From SZUA-36 sp963749115 (GTDB lineage: Bacteria > Pseudomonadota > Gammaproteobacteria > Xanthomonadales > SZUA-36): a stretch of 64,000 nt of DNA. The translations under genes were made by a program, and so were the position numbers. The notes beneath the pieces are model-generated. The model was given only the letters and a program-made list of their open reading frames with translations. It was not told where the DNA came from and made no database searches. Location of the stretch: contig CAVVLP010000002.1 of assembly GCA_963749115.1 (NCBI GenBank), positions 186,001 through 250,000 on the forward strand. The letters run 5' to 3'. How positions within the stretch are numbered: position 1 is the first letter of the stretch; every line of letters begins with the position of its first letter. Shown piece by piece: positions 34,372-46,143 of the stretch.

Positions 34372-37300
34372 CTACAATACAATATTGGCCACCAGTAACC
34401 TGCGTGCCTGATCCGGGCTGATATTCTTACGCTTTGCATAATCCAGTAACTGGTCTTCCAGGATGTTACCGAGCACAAAGTAACTGCTCTGCGGGTGAGC
34501 AAAGTAATAACCGCTGACTGAAGACGCCGGTAACATGGCATAACCACTGGTCAGTTCCATTTTGGAGTTGGTTTCTGCGTCCAATAGCTCAAAAATCTTT
34601 TCTTTCTCACTGTGGTCCGGGCAAGCGGGGTACCCCGGGGCCGGACGTATTCCACGATATTTTTCATTGATCAGGGACTTGTTGTCCAGTGACTCTCCGG
34701 GGTCATAAGCCCACAGTGTCCGGCGCACTCTAAGGTGTGTATGTTCGGCCAGTGCCTCGGCCAGTCGATCCGCCAGTGCTTTGAGCATGATGGAAGCATA
34801 ATCATCATGGGTCTTTTCGTATTCGGCCAGTTTTACTTCAATCCCAAGACCTGCAGTCACGGCAAACAGACCGATGTGATCAGGCAATCCTGAAGTTACA
34901 GGGGCGATGTAGTCAGACAAACACCGGTTGTGACGGCCCCTGGCTTTCGGCTTTTGTTGACGCAGGAAGTTGAGGCGCTGGTGTTCAACCTGACGGGTAT
35001 CATCGGTGTAGAGCACAACATCATCACCATCTGCGGCCGCGGGGAATATGCCGACCGTGGCACGCGCCTTAAGCCAGTTCTCGTCAACGATCTGCTTCAG
35101 CATGATTTGCGCATCAGCAAACAGGCTGCGTGCAGCTTCACCTTTGTTTGCATCGTCCAGTATTTCGGGGTAACGCCCTTGCAGTTCCCAGGTCTGGAAA
35201 AATGGTGTCCAGTCAATCATGGGTACCAGTTCTGCCAGCTCAACGTCATCAAAGACATGTAAGCCGGGGCTGGCAGGTTGTGCAATATCCTCGGTCGACC
35301 ATGCGGGTGAAAATGCGTTTTGACGCGCCTCAAACAGGCTGACAGGTGGTTTGCGGGAACTGCCTGCGGCTCTCCGTTCGCGCATGTTGGTGTAGTCCTG
35401 TGCCACGCTGGCGGTCAATTTTTTGCGCTCTTCAACATCGCAGAGTTTTCTGGCCACACCAACGGCCCGTGAGGCGTCTTTAACCCAGAACACACCGTTG
35501 GCGTATTCAGGGTCGATACGAAGTGCCGTATGCAATGGCGAGGTGGTTGCACCTCCAATCATCAGGGGTTGTTGCAAACCACGACGTTGCATTTCACTGG
35601 CAACATGCCGCATTTCTTCCAGCGAAGGTGTGATAAGACCGGATAATCCGATGATATCGACGTTTTCCCTGATTGCCGTTTCGAGTATGTTTTCAGCGGA
35701 TACCATAACGCCAAGGTCAATGACCTCGTAGTGGTTACAGCTCAGAACCACACCTACGATATTTTTACCGATATCATGGACGTCACCCTTGACGGTTGCC
35801 ATCAGGATGCGGGTCAGATTTTCCTGGCTGGTGCCGGCCCGGCGTTTTTCCTCTTCGATATAGGGGACCAGAACGGCCACGGCCTGCTTCATGACACGAG
35901 CGCTCTTGACCACTTGCGGTAAAAACATCCGCCCGTCTCCAAACAGGTCACCGACGACATTCATACCGTCCATCAATGGCCCTTCGATGACATCCAAAGC
36001 GCGTGCTGATTCCTGTCGCGCTTCTTCGGTGTCCTCTTTGATGTATGTGTTGATCCCCTTAACCAGGGCGTGTTTGAGCCGCTCCTCAACCGGTTCCTTT
36101 CGCCAGGCTTCGTCAACCTGTTCGGTCTTGCTGACACCCTGGAACTCCTGTGCCATCTCGAGCAGGCGGTCGGTTGCATCCGCGCGACGGTTCAGCACGA
36201 CATCTTCAACCGCTTCACGCAGGGCAGGGGCGATCTCATCATAAATCTCAAGTTGTCCTGCGTTGACGATCCCCATGTCCATGCCGGCCCGTACCGCGTG
36301 ATACAGGAACACACTGTGAATGGCTTCACGTATCCTGTCCTGACCCCTGAATGAAAATGAGATATTGCTGACGCCACCGGATATCAGTGCACCCGGGCAG
36401 CGTTTTTTAATCTGCCGGGTAGCCTCAATAAAATCAAGGCCGTAGCTGTTGTGCGCTTCTATCCCGGTGGCTACGGCAAAAATGTTGGGGTCAAAAATAA
36501 TATCTTCAGGCGGGAAACCAACCTCTTGTGTGAGCAGTTTCCATGCTCTTTCACAAAACGCGACACGGTCTTCCAGGCTGTCGGCCTGGCCTTTTTCATC
36601 GAAGGCCATGACGATAACGGCTGCACCAAAACGTAAAATGGTACGTGCCTGGTCCATAAATACGTCTTCACCTTCTTTGAGGCTGATCGAATTGACCACG
36701 CCTTTGCCCTGCAAACAGGCCAGCCCGGCTTCCAGTACTTCCCAGCGGGATGAGTCCAGCATGACCGGCACGCGTGCTATATCGGGCTCTGAAGCGATCT
36801 GATTCAGAAAGCGGGTCATGACGGCCACACCATCGAGCAGGCCCTCATCCATGTTGATATCAATTATTTGTGCACCGTTTTCAATCTGTTGCCGGGCAAC
36901 CTCCACGGCGGCTTCAAAGTCATCTGCCTGGATCAGGCGGCGGAATATGGCCGACCCGGTTACATTGGTGCGCTCACCGACATTTACAAAGTTCAGTTCG
37001 GGCGTCAGGGTAAATGGTTCAAGGCCAGCGAGACGGCAATAGGGTACGGGCTTCGGCGGGGTTCTTGTTTTCTTGTGACTGAGCGCATCGCCAATAGCCT
37101 TGATATGCTCCGGTCTTGTCCCGCAGCAACCACCTGCCATGTTGATCAGTCCGGCGGATGCAAATTCGGCGATCACGGCGGCCATGTTCTCGGGTGTGTC
37201 GTCATAGCCACCCAACTCGTTTGGCAGGCCAGCATTGGGATGAACGCTGACAGGGCATTCAGCAACTTGCGACAACTCCTGCAACCATGGACGCAGCTCA

Positions 37301-38077
37301 GTTGCTCCCAATGCACAATTGAGACCGATACAGGCGGGTTTTGCGTGTCTCACCGAATTCCAGAAAGCAGCGACGGTCTGTCCCGACAAGTGTGCGGCCA
37401 CTGGCATCGGTAATCGTACCGGAGATCATCACGGGCACCCGGTATCCAAGTTCGGTGAATACGTCATCTATGGCGACCAGCGCGGCCTTGCAGTTGAGTG
37501 TGTCAAAAACCGTTTCTACCATCAGGACGTCGGAGCCACCCTCAATCAAGCCGAGCGCCGCTTCCGCATAGGTCTCACGTAACTCCGCAAAGCTGACATT
37601 ACGAAAATCCGGACGGTTTACATCGGGAGATAATGAAGCGGTGCGGTTGGTTGGTCCAATTGAGCCTACGACAAAACGGGGTTTCCCGGGGTCCCGGGTC
37701 GAAAAATGACTCGCTTCAACACTTGCCAGTTGGGCAGCCGCAAAGTTCAATTCCCTGACCAGGTGCTCCATTCCATAATCGGCTTGGGAAATACCGGTGC
37801 TGTTGAAAGTATTGGTTTCAATCAGGTCTGCGCCAGCCTGCAAAAAGGCACGGTGAATACTGGCTATTTTCTCCGGCTGGGTCAGTGTCAGCAGATCGTT
37901 ATTGCCACGCAGGGGCAGGCTGTGATCCTTGAATCGCTGGCCGCGAAAATCGTCCTCATCCAGTTCGAATCCCTGGATCATCGTTCCCATTGCGCCATCG
38001 AGAATCAGGATTTTTTCGGACAATAGTTTGTTGAACTGCGCGGTACGTTGCGGATCTTTATAGGGTTGCGAATACAT
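34372..38077 (-). CDS. metH: Cobalamin-dependent methionine synthase (one-base frameshift)
   Basis: 1234 residues after removing one G at 37387 (E. coli 1227). Domains in order: homocysteine-binding (ILDGAMGTMIQ, the zinc cysteines in GLNCALG and GGCCGTRP), pterin-binding (NVGERTNVTGSAIFRR), B12-binding (DVHDIGKNIVGVVLSCNHYE with the cobalt histidine) and the C-terminal AdoMet reactivation domain (RGIRPAPGYPACPDHSEK). The shift separates ASGRTL from SGQTVAAFWNSV, which join perfectly. It follows the ArsR-methyltransferase gene by 36 nt. Confidence 0.95.
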
Positions 38078-38113
38078 ATTTTCTTCCGGTTGTTTTGCAA
38101 AGGAGACGGATGA

Positions 38114-39058
38114 TTAGCCGGGCTTGCCAGCCATTAGCGTCAGCACTTCAAAATTGGGAGTACGTTTTTCGACAGCCGAAATCCGGATGTCTTGCGGTTC
38201 GAGACCTGACTGGATGCAAAATTTACGCAAAGCCGATTTTGTGAATCCCAGGTTGAGGTGGTTGTATGCCAATACCGCATTCTTGTGTGGATGTTTTTGC
38301 AGCGTTGCCGCCAGCAAGCGCCCACCCGGACGCAGTACCCGGCTGGCCTCATGAAAGACATTTTGCGGTTCGTTGGTATAGGTTAGTGCGTGCATCAGCA
38401 ATACGGTGTCAAAAGAGGCATCTGCAACCGGCAGATCATGCATGTCTCCCGCGGCAAAACTGACATTGGGATAGCTGCGCAAACGTCTTTTACCCGCATC
38501 CACTACTCTCTGACTGATGTCCAGGCAGTGTATGCTGCGCGCCCTGGGTGCCAGCAACTCAGCGAGTACACCGTCACCTGAAGCTATGTCCAGAACATCT
38601 CCAAGTTCGAGCAATTGCACGATGGTACGTGTGGTGACTTCCCAGGTCCGGCCCGGTGAGTAATGGCGTTCCATGTCGCCTGCGACGCTGTCAGCCCAGC
38701 TTGAATTGCCGCCGCGTGCGTTTAATACCTGTGGAATGCGATCTGAATCCTGTTGTATTAACGGGTCGGAGGTGCTGGTACGCAGCAACTCCCACAAGGC
38801 ACGAAGACCTGGTTCAGCGATGGTAGCAGCCATACGGTAATACACGGACACACCTTCGCGGCGGTCATTGACCAGCCCGGCCTCTTTCAGTTTCGCCAGG
38901 TGAGTCGAGACACGTGGTTGTGCCAACTGTGTAATGGCCGACAGTTCTGCAACACTCAGTTCTTCCTTGTCAACCAGCATCAGCAGGCGCAAACGGGTGC
39001 TGTCGGACAGTAGCCGAAAATGTTGCGAGGCATGTGACAGATCCATCTTTGAATCCAT
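38114..39058 (-). CDS. ArsR-family regulator fused to a SAM-dependent methyltransferase
   Basis: 314 residues. N-terminal winged helix (SDSTRLRLLMLVDKEELSVA, ITQLAQPRVSTHLAKLKEAG) to ~residue 95, then a class I methyltransferase: LDIASGDGVLAELLAP (SAM motif I), CLDISQRVVDAG and VLRPGGRLLAATL. No clustered thiols for metal sensing are apparent. This fusion is often next to metH or other methyl-cycle genes, so it probably senses SAM or SAH and controls methionine synthesis; the mechanism is inferred. A palindrome overlaps its own start. Confidence 0.9.
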   Translation of the reverse strand: MDSKMDLSHASQHFRLLSDSTRLRLLMLVDKEELSVAELSAITQLAQPRVSTHLAKLKEAGLVNDRREGVSVYYRMAATIAEPGLRALWELLRTSTSDPLIQQDSDRIPQVLNARGGNSSWADSVAGDMERHYSPGRTWEVTTRTIVQLLELGDVLDIASGDGVLAELLAPRARSIHCLDISQRVVDAGKRRLRSYPNVSFAAGDMHDLPVADASFDTVLLMHALTYTNEPQNVFHEASRVLRPGGRLLAATLQKHPHKNAVLAYNHLNLGFTKSALRKFCIQSGLEPQDIRISAVEKRTPNFEVLTLMAGKPG

Positions 39059-39088
39059 ATATCTTTCTATCCTGATTTAAAGATATAT
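39057..39088 (-). promoter_or_regulatory. ArsR-type operator over the regulator's start codon
   Basis: Perfect 10-bp arms ATATATCTTT and AAAGATATAT separated by 12 nt. The left arm covers part of the start codon. Its AT-rich dyad form suits an ArsR-family dimer, so autoregulation of the regulator-metH operon is inferred. The divergent region up to 39294 also contains TATAAT at 39218 on the plus strand. Confidence 0.6.
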
Positions 39089-39294
39089 AGAGGTTAACCA
39101 GTCAGGTTCAGCAGGTCAACCAGTAGCAACGGTTGAGCATAATTTTACCCCTTGGAGTTAAATCCGTGAAGAGTGACTGCCGGCCTATAAAATAATGTTT
39201 CTGTTAGGTAAAGCCTTTATAATTCCGCTCTACTCCAGGTCCGGTTTTTTAAGGTGCCGGACATACGAATTCATCAAATGGGTGGGCTCAGTCG

Positions 39295-42200
39295 ATGACA
39301 GCCAACAACGAAAAAAGCAAACGGTTATTGATCAAAAAGATCAAGACAGAATTAACCAAAAAATTGGTGGCAAAGGCGGCAAATCAGGCTGCTTTGTTTT
39401 GTGATGTGTTTTTTAAGCGGGTGCCTTTAACCGAGTTGAATCATGAAGCACCGGAAACAATCGCCGCCATGGTGATCAACCAAATTGAGTTTTTGCAAAA
39501 TAGAAAAAAAGGTCGAATTGTCGCTCCGGGTGTTCAACCCCGAAAAAAAACGTGATGGCTGGGACTGCCAACATACCGTTGTAGAACTGTGTAACGACGA
39601 TATGCCGTTCCTGGTGGACACTTCCAGCATGGTCATGCAGGAACTGAACCTGGGAGCGCACCTGACGGTTCACCCGGTATTGAATGTTGACCGGGACACA
39701 AAGGGTAAGCTGAAATCTTTTCACCCCAAATCTACCCGGAACTCCATTAAAGAATCATTTATCCATATACACATCGACAAGCAGACTGACCCGACCGTAC
39801 TTGCGTCCATAGAGTCGCAGCTCAAAGCCAGAATGGCCTTGATTCGTACAACCGTTGCGGACTGGCAGCCCATGAAGGAAAGCCTTGCGCGGGCAATTGC
39901 CGAGTTCGGGGAAAATGCGCCGGACTTACCCAGCAAGGTCCGTAAAGAGTGTGTGGATTTTCTGAAGTGGATTGATGATGACCATTTCATGTTTATTGGC
40001 TCGCGTACCTATGACGTCGTCCAGAAAGGCAATATCGCCTCGCTGAAAGTGGTGAATGGTACGGGTCTGGGTCTGTTGCGTGAAGACGGTAAAACCGTGT
40101 TGAGTCGCCCGATAGCCAGTGTCGGTGATGAGTCGCGTTTTAACCCGAATGCGCCATTGATCATTACCAAGGCCAATTCGCGTTCACCGGTGCATCGAAG
40201 TGGATACATGGACTATATCGGCGTATTGCGATTCGATGAAAGTGGCAAGATTGTGGGTGAATATCGACTTATCGGTCTGTTTACCTCGCTGGCATACCAG
40301 GAACGGATCGCGGATACACCCCTGGTCGCGATGAAGGTTAAGACGGTGTTGGAAAACTCCGGTTTGCGGGAAAACATGCATGCATGGAAATCACTGCTGC
40401 ATATACTGGAAACCCTGCCAAGGGATGAAGTATTCCAGGCAAGTAGCACCGAATTGCTGACCATCGCGATGGGTGTGCTCGATTTACAGGAGCGTCAAAC
40501 GGTTCGCCTGTTTATCCGCAGGGAGCGTTTCGGGCGGTTTTTCTCGTGCCTGGTATATATCCCGAGAGACCACTGGAATACCGAAAACAGGGAAAAAATC
40601 CAGGTCATACTCAAGCGGGCACTGAAGGGTGACAAGCTGGATTACATGATTCAGCTTTCGGATTCAGCCCTGGCGCGTCTGCATGTGATCATCCGGCCAA
40701 AAGCCGGTGCAGAGCCACAACCCGATGTCCGTGAGCTTGAAGGTAAGATCATCGCCGCCCTGCGGTCGTGGAATGATGAACTGACCAATATCCTGGTCCA
40801 GACTCACGGTGAAGAAGACGGTCTGAAGCTGGCCAGAAAGTATGCAAAAGCCTTTCCTGCGGCCTATAAGGAAGACATCTCCCCGCAGGTCGGTTCGTAT
40901 GACATTGCAAAAATTGACCTTTTGAAAGAAGAGAATGATTTACAGCTAAGCCTCTACCGCCCAAGAGTAAAAGATGCGGGGTCAGAAAGTGATGATAAGG
41001 GAATTATTCGCTTTAAAATTTTCAAAAAACATCATCCCATTCCGTTGTCGACTGTTTTGCCTATGCTCGAGGACATGGGTTTGCACATCGTCAGTGAAAG
41101 GCCTTACAAGCTAAAATTCGAAAACAAGGAGTGTATCTGGGCTCAGGATTTTGACATGGTGTACGGTCATGGCAAAGGCCTTGATATCGAAGTCGTTCGC
41201 GAGAGATTTCAACAGGCGTTTGAGAACACCTGGCGCGGAATCACGGTCAGTGACGGTTTTAACGGTTTGATTCTCGCCTGTCAGCTTCACTGGCGACAGG
41301 TCAAGGGTATTCGTGCTTACTGCAAGTACCTGTTGCAGACGGGGATTCCTTATTCGCAGGCTTACATGGAAGAGACCCTGTCGAAGCATCCGCTGATGGC
41401 ACGTCTGCTGGTGGAACTGTTTGATGCCATGTTCAACCCGGCGCGCGACAGCGAAAGTGACTATCGTAAAGAACTGGCGGCCAAGAATCTGCGCAGGATA
41501 TTTCAAAGCCTGTCAACTTTGAAGTATTGCGACGACAAGGTGCTACTGGAGTTATTGGAATCCATTGTTTCTGCGCGCAGGAAAAAACGTGACGTCCAGG
41601 TAGCCACGATCAAGAAAGTGTTCAGACTTGCCCTGTCCCGGATTAGCAGCATTGATGAGGACAGCATCCTGTTTTCATTTTACGAAGCCATCAAGGGCAC
41701 CTTGAGAACCAACTTTTACCAACTGGGGGAAGATGGTGATTTACATGAATACATGAGTTTCAAGCTCGACTCTTCCAAAATGCCCCAGCTTCCGAAACCA
41801 TTGCCCTTCAGGGAAATCTGGGTGTTTTCATCTGCGGTGGAAGGTATCCACCTGCGCGGTGGCAAGGTTGCCCGTGGCGGTCTGAGATGGTCTGATCGCA
41901 AAGAGGATTTCAGAACTGAGGTGTTGGGTTTGATGAAAGCCCAGAACGTCAAAAATACCATTATTGTGCCGGTAGGCGCGAAAGGTGGTTTTGTTGTTAA
42001 ACACCTGCCGGAGAATGGAAGTCGTGATCAGGTCATGGCTGAAGTTGTCAGGTGTTATAAGATATTTATCAATGCTTTAATGGATGTTACTGATAACTTA
42101 GATCAAGATACGGTCATTCCGGCAGCCGGGTTGATTCGCTACGATGAAGATGATCCTTACCTGGTCGTGGCCGCCGATAAAGGCACTGCTACATTTTCAG

Positions 42201-44273
42201 ATACCGCCAATGAAATATCATTGGAGCGAGGTTTCTGGATGGGTGATGCCTTTGCTTCAGGTGGCTCGGTTGGCTATGACCACAAGGCCATGGCCATCAC
42301 TGCGCGGGGCGCCTGGGAAGGGGTTAAACGGCACTTCCGTGAAATGGGCAAGAACATTCAGAAAGAGCCTTTTAGCGTCGTGGGTATCGGTGATATGTCG
42401 GGTGACGTTTTCGGTAACGGGATGTTGCTGTCCAGCCAGATTCAACTAAAGGCCGCTTTTAACCACATGCATATTTTTCTGGACCCTGATCCGGATATAA
42501 AGGCGAGTTTCAAAGAGCGCAAACGTTTATTCAAGCTACCGAGGTCAGGTTGGGAAGATTACAATCAAAAACTCATTTCAAAGGGCGGCGGCATTTATTC
42601 CCGGCTCGAAAAGAGTATTCCGATCAGCCGTGAAGTACGTGCCTGGCTGGGTGCCGAAGAAAATCAATTGTCACCAAATGACCTGATTCGGCTGCTGTTA
42701 AAAGCCGAAGTGGAGCTCTTGTGGAATGGCGGTATTGGCACCTATGTCAAGGCATCGTCCGAAGGCAATGCCGAGGTCGGTGATGCACAGAATAACTGGT
42801 TGCGTGTCGATGGGCATGAGTTGCGCTGCAAGGTCGTTGGTGAAGGTGGAAACCTTGGTTTAACCCAGCTCGGCCGTATCGAGTATGCACAGACCGGTGG
42901 CCGTATTAACACCGACTTTATCGATAATTCTGCGGGTGTGGATTGCTCGGATCACGAGGTCAATATCAAGATACTGCTGAACCAGGTCATACGTGCGGGC
43001 AAATTGTCTCAGGCTAACAGGAACAAACTGTTAGCGGATATGACCAATGAAATTGCAGCGCTGGTTTTGCGCAATAATTACCTGCAAACACAGGCAATAT
43101 CCATGATGGAAACCCTGACCGGCGCACGACTGGGTGCCAAGCAGCACTTTATTTCCGTCTTGGAAAGCGAAGGTATTCTGGATCGCGACCTGGAGAACTT
43201 ACCGCATGATGAGGAACTGACGAGGCGTCGTGGTATCGGTCTGGGAATGTACCGACCGGAACTGTCTGTCTTATTGTCATACAGCAAGATCATGCTTTAT
43301 CGTCAATTACTGGATTCGGATGTGCCTGAAGACCCATGGTTATCGCAGGAATTGCAACGCTATTTCCCGAAACCCCTGCAGGAAAAATATAGCACTTACA
43401 TGGATGGGCACCGTCTGAAGCGCGAGATTATCGCAACCCAGGTTACCAACAGCCTCGTTAACCGCATGGGTGCTTCGTTTGCATTGCGTATGCATGAAGA
43501 CACCGGAGCCACCGCCGCCGAAGTGGCCAGGGCATTTACAATTGCCCGGGAAATCTTCAATGCACGTGATTTCTGGGGCCGGATCGAGGCCCTGGACAAC
43601 AAGGTGCCGCCTGAGTCACAAATCATTGCAACTTTGGCGATGTGGAACCTGCTGCGTCAGACCACCCGTTGGATCCTTAACCAGTCAGGTGACAAACTGG
43701 ACATCCACGAGAGCATCGAAAGGCTGACACCCGGCATGGAAGTGTTGGGAAAGAAAATCAGCCGTTCACTCAATGACACTGAAAAGGAACAGGTTCAAAA
43801 ACGGGCAGAGCCCCTGATTGCGGATGGAATGCCCAGGACCCTGGCTATTCAGGCAGCCAGCCTGCATTTGCTATATCCCGCCCTGGATGTGGTTGAAACA
43901 GCCGCCAGAAGAAAAGATGACGTGCTCAGTGTCGCCGACGGTTTATTTCGGTCTGGGTGACCGCCTTGGTTTGAAGTGGTTACGCGAAAGCGTGGAGAAA
44001 TTACCGGTTGCCGGTCAATGGCATGCGCACGCACGTGGCAGCCTGCGAGACGAACTGTACTCACAACACCGCAGGCTGGCAGGTCAGGTCCTGGAAGCAT
44101 TTCCGGATGAGAAAGATCCGGTCAAAAGTTGGGCAGGGGCGAATGCTGAAACGGTAGAGCAAATTTCCCATATGCTTAGCGATATGCAGAACCTGCCGTC
44201 CATGGATTATGCAACCGTATCGGTGGCAGTTCGCTCCCTGGAGAGCCTGTTAACGGATACGGGTGCGACATGA
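39295..44273 (+). CDS. NAD-specific glutamate dehydrogenase, GDH-180 type (two one-base frameshifts)
   Basis: Very large enzyme, 1658 residues after repair, as usual for this family (oxidative deamination of glutamate to 2-oxoglutarate). One extra A in the A7 run at 39504-39510 separates FLQNRKK from VELSLRVFNPEKKRDG; one extra G at 43937 separates DVLSVA from TVYFGLGDRLGLKWLRE. The catalytic core is near GGKVARGGLRWSDRKEDFR and VPVGAKGGFVVK, with the dinucleotide fold at GIGDMSGDVFGNGM. N-terminal ACT-like segments and a helical C-terminus flank it. A possible -10 (TATAAT, 39218) lies upstream. Its stop overlaps nadK. Confidence 0.94.
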
Positions 44274-45034
44274 CCAGTGAACGCATTCATTTTGTAGCAA
44301 GCCGGGTTGATTCCGCTGGAGAAGCTACTGCGTTGATGAAAAAGCGCTATGGCCAAACCCCGTTGGAGGAAGCAGAGGTGATCGTCGCACTGGGCGGCGA
44401 TGGTTTTATGTTACGCACCTTGCACCGTGTTATTTCAAAGAACCTGCCCGTGTTCGGGATGAAGATTGGTAATGTCGGCTTTCTGATGAACCGCTACAGC
44501 GAAGACGACCTGGTGGAAAGGCTCGATACTGCCAGGCTGGTGAGCCTGAACCCGCTGCGAATGGTGGCCCTGACTGAGTCCGGCACTGAGACCAGCGCCC
44601 TGGCCATCAACGAAATATCACTTTTGCGCCAGACCAACCAGGCTGCCCACATTCGTATCCTCGTTAATGACATGGTAAAAGTCGAAGAAATGGTTTGTGA
44701 CGGGGTTTTATTGGCAACGGCCGCCGGCAGTACCGCTTATAACTTTTCGGTGCGGGGGCCTATTTTACCGCTGGGTACCGACGCCCTGGCGCTGACACCC
44801 ATCAGTCCGTTCAGACCCAGACGCTGGAATGGCGCGATACTGCCAAGTTCCGCCCGTGTGAGCTTTGAGGTGCTTGACCATTACAAGCGGGCAGTCAGTG
44901 CAACAGCAGATGCATACGAGGTGCGGGATATCGTCAGGGTAGATGCATTTGAAGACAAAGATGTTGAATTAAAACTATTATTTGATCCCGCCCACTCGCT
45001 GGAAGAAAGGATACTGAACGAGCAGTTTCTGTGA
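44270..45034 (+). CDS. nadK: NAD kinase
   Basis: 254 residues. It makes NADP from NAD and ATP or polyphosphate. GGDGFMLRTLH is the family GGDG loop; NEISLLRQTNQAAHI and DGVLLATAAGSTAYNFSVRGPIL form the NAD site. Its ATG overlaps the glutamate dehydrogenase stop by 4 bp, an unusual coupling of two NAD-related enzymes. It is shorter at the N-terminus than E. coli NadK (292). Confidence 0.94.
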   Translation: MTSERIHFVASRVDSAGEATALMKKRYGQTPLEEAEVIVALGGDGFMLRTLHRVISKNLPVFGMKIGNVGFLMNRYSEDDLVERLDTARLVSLNPLRMVALTESGTETSALAINEISLLRQTNQAAHIRILVNDMVKVEEMVCDGVLLATAAGSTAYNFSVRGPILPLGTDALALTPISPFRPRRWNGAILPSSARVSFEVLDHYKRAVSATADAYEVRDIVRVDAFEDKDVELKLLFDPAHSLEERILNEQFL

Positions 45035-45085
45035 CGGGTTTCTGATGTTCTCATGTTCTGATACTGGCCCTGTTAAACTGTAAAC

Positions 45086-46018
45086 ATGACAGGTACCAAC
45101 AACCGGGAACAAAACCCACAGACGTGGGAAAACACCAAGCCGCTGGTTGTGGCAATATCTTCACGTGCACTGTTCAACCTGGATGAAAGCCACGCGGTGT
45201 TTGAATCGCAGGGCTTGGAAGCCTACGCCGAATATCAGATCAGTCGGGAAAATGAATTCCTGATGCCCGGTGAAGCCTTTCAGTTGGTCAAAAAGCTGTT
45301 GGCATTGAATGCGGATGAAACCAATCATCAGGGTGTCGAGGTCATTCTCGTTTCACGCAACAGCGCGGATTCCGGTCTGCGGATTTTCAATAGTATTGAA
45401 CACCATGGCCTGGACATTGAACGGGCGGTGTTTACCAACGGCGAGAGTCGTTTCCGATACATGAAAGCCATCGGTACCGACCTGTTTTTATCGGGTCACG
45501 CAGAAGATGTACGTAAGGCCCTGGGTGCGGGTTTCGCATCGGCGATGATCCTTCCGGGCGCGCAGAACAAACAGCATCGTGACCAGTTGCGTGTTGCCTT
45601 TGACGGTGATGCCGTATTATTTAGCGATGAAGCTGAAAAAGTGTATCAGGCCGAGGGCCTCGAGGCGTTTTCTGCACGGGAAAAGCAACATGCCGAGACC
45701 CCCCTGCCGGATGGTCCGTTCAGACCATTGATGCAGGCCCTGCAAAATATTCAGTCGGCTTACCCGATTGAAAACAACCCGATCCGCACCGCATTGGTGA
45801 CGGCAAGGTCAGCACCTGCCCACAAACGGGTCATCCTGACCTTGCGAAAATGGGGGATTCGTGTTGATGAGGCCCTGTTTCTCGGTGGTAAACCGAAAGG
45901 ACCTTTCCTGGCGGCTTTCGGGGCGGATATCTTTTTCGACGACCAGCAAATCCATTGTGATTCGGCGAGAGAGCATGTTGCGACCGGTCATGTTCCCAGT
46001 GGCGTACGCAACACTTAG
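45086..46018 (+). CDS. Cytosolic 5'-nucleotidase (PF06189-type)
   Basis: 310 residues. LVVAISSRALFNLDESHAVF carries the family's modified first motif (SSRALFN-D), followed by VEVILVSRNSADSGLR, VAFDGDAVLFSDEAEKVYQ (acidic motif) and KVYQAEGLEAF. FGADIFFDDQQIHC is the last acidic motif. These HAD-like enzymes dephosphorylate nucleoside monophosphates, often AMP/IMP. No operon partner is clear. Confidence 0.88.
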   Translation: MTGTNNREQNPQTWENTKPLVVAISSRALFNLDESHAVFESQGLEAYAEYQISRENEFLMPGEAFQLVKKLLALNADETNHQGVEVILVSRNSADSGLRIFNSIEHHGLDIERAVFTNGESRFRYMKAIGTDLFLSGHAEDVRKALGAGFASAMILPGAQNKQHRDQLRVAFDGDAVLFSDEAEKVYQAEGLEAFSAREKQHAETPLPDGPFRPLMQALQNIQSAYPIENNPIRTALVTARSAPAHKRVILTLRKWGIRVDEALFLGGKPKGPFLAAFGADIFFDDQQIHCDSAREHVATGHVPSGVRNT

Positions 46019-46143
46019 TCTGCCGATCTGTTCGTCGCGATAATTGGCAACTTCTAAACCTGTGATAGCTCGTGACTGTAGTGGCCGGGCAAATTAGAAT
46101 AGCGGTATCTGAATTAACCAATAACAACAGCCCCGGAGTTCCC

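Noticed and set aside
38078..39294. SAH or cobalamin riboswitch ahead of metH
   Set aside because: Only 36 nt separate metH from the upstream gene, and the region upstream of the regulator shows a simple dyad without the conserved riboswitch core boxes.
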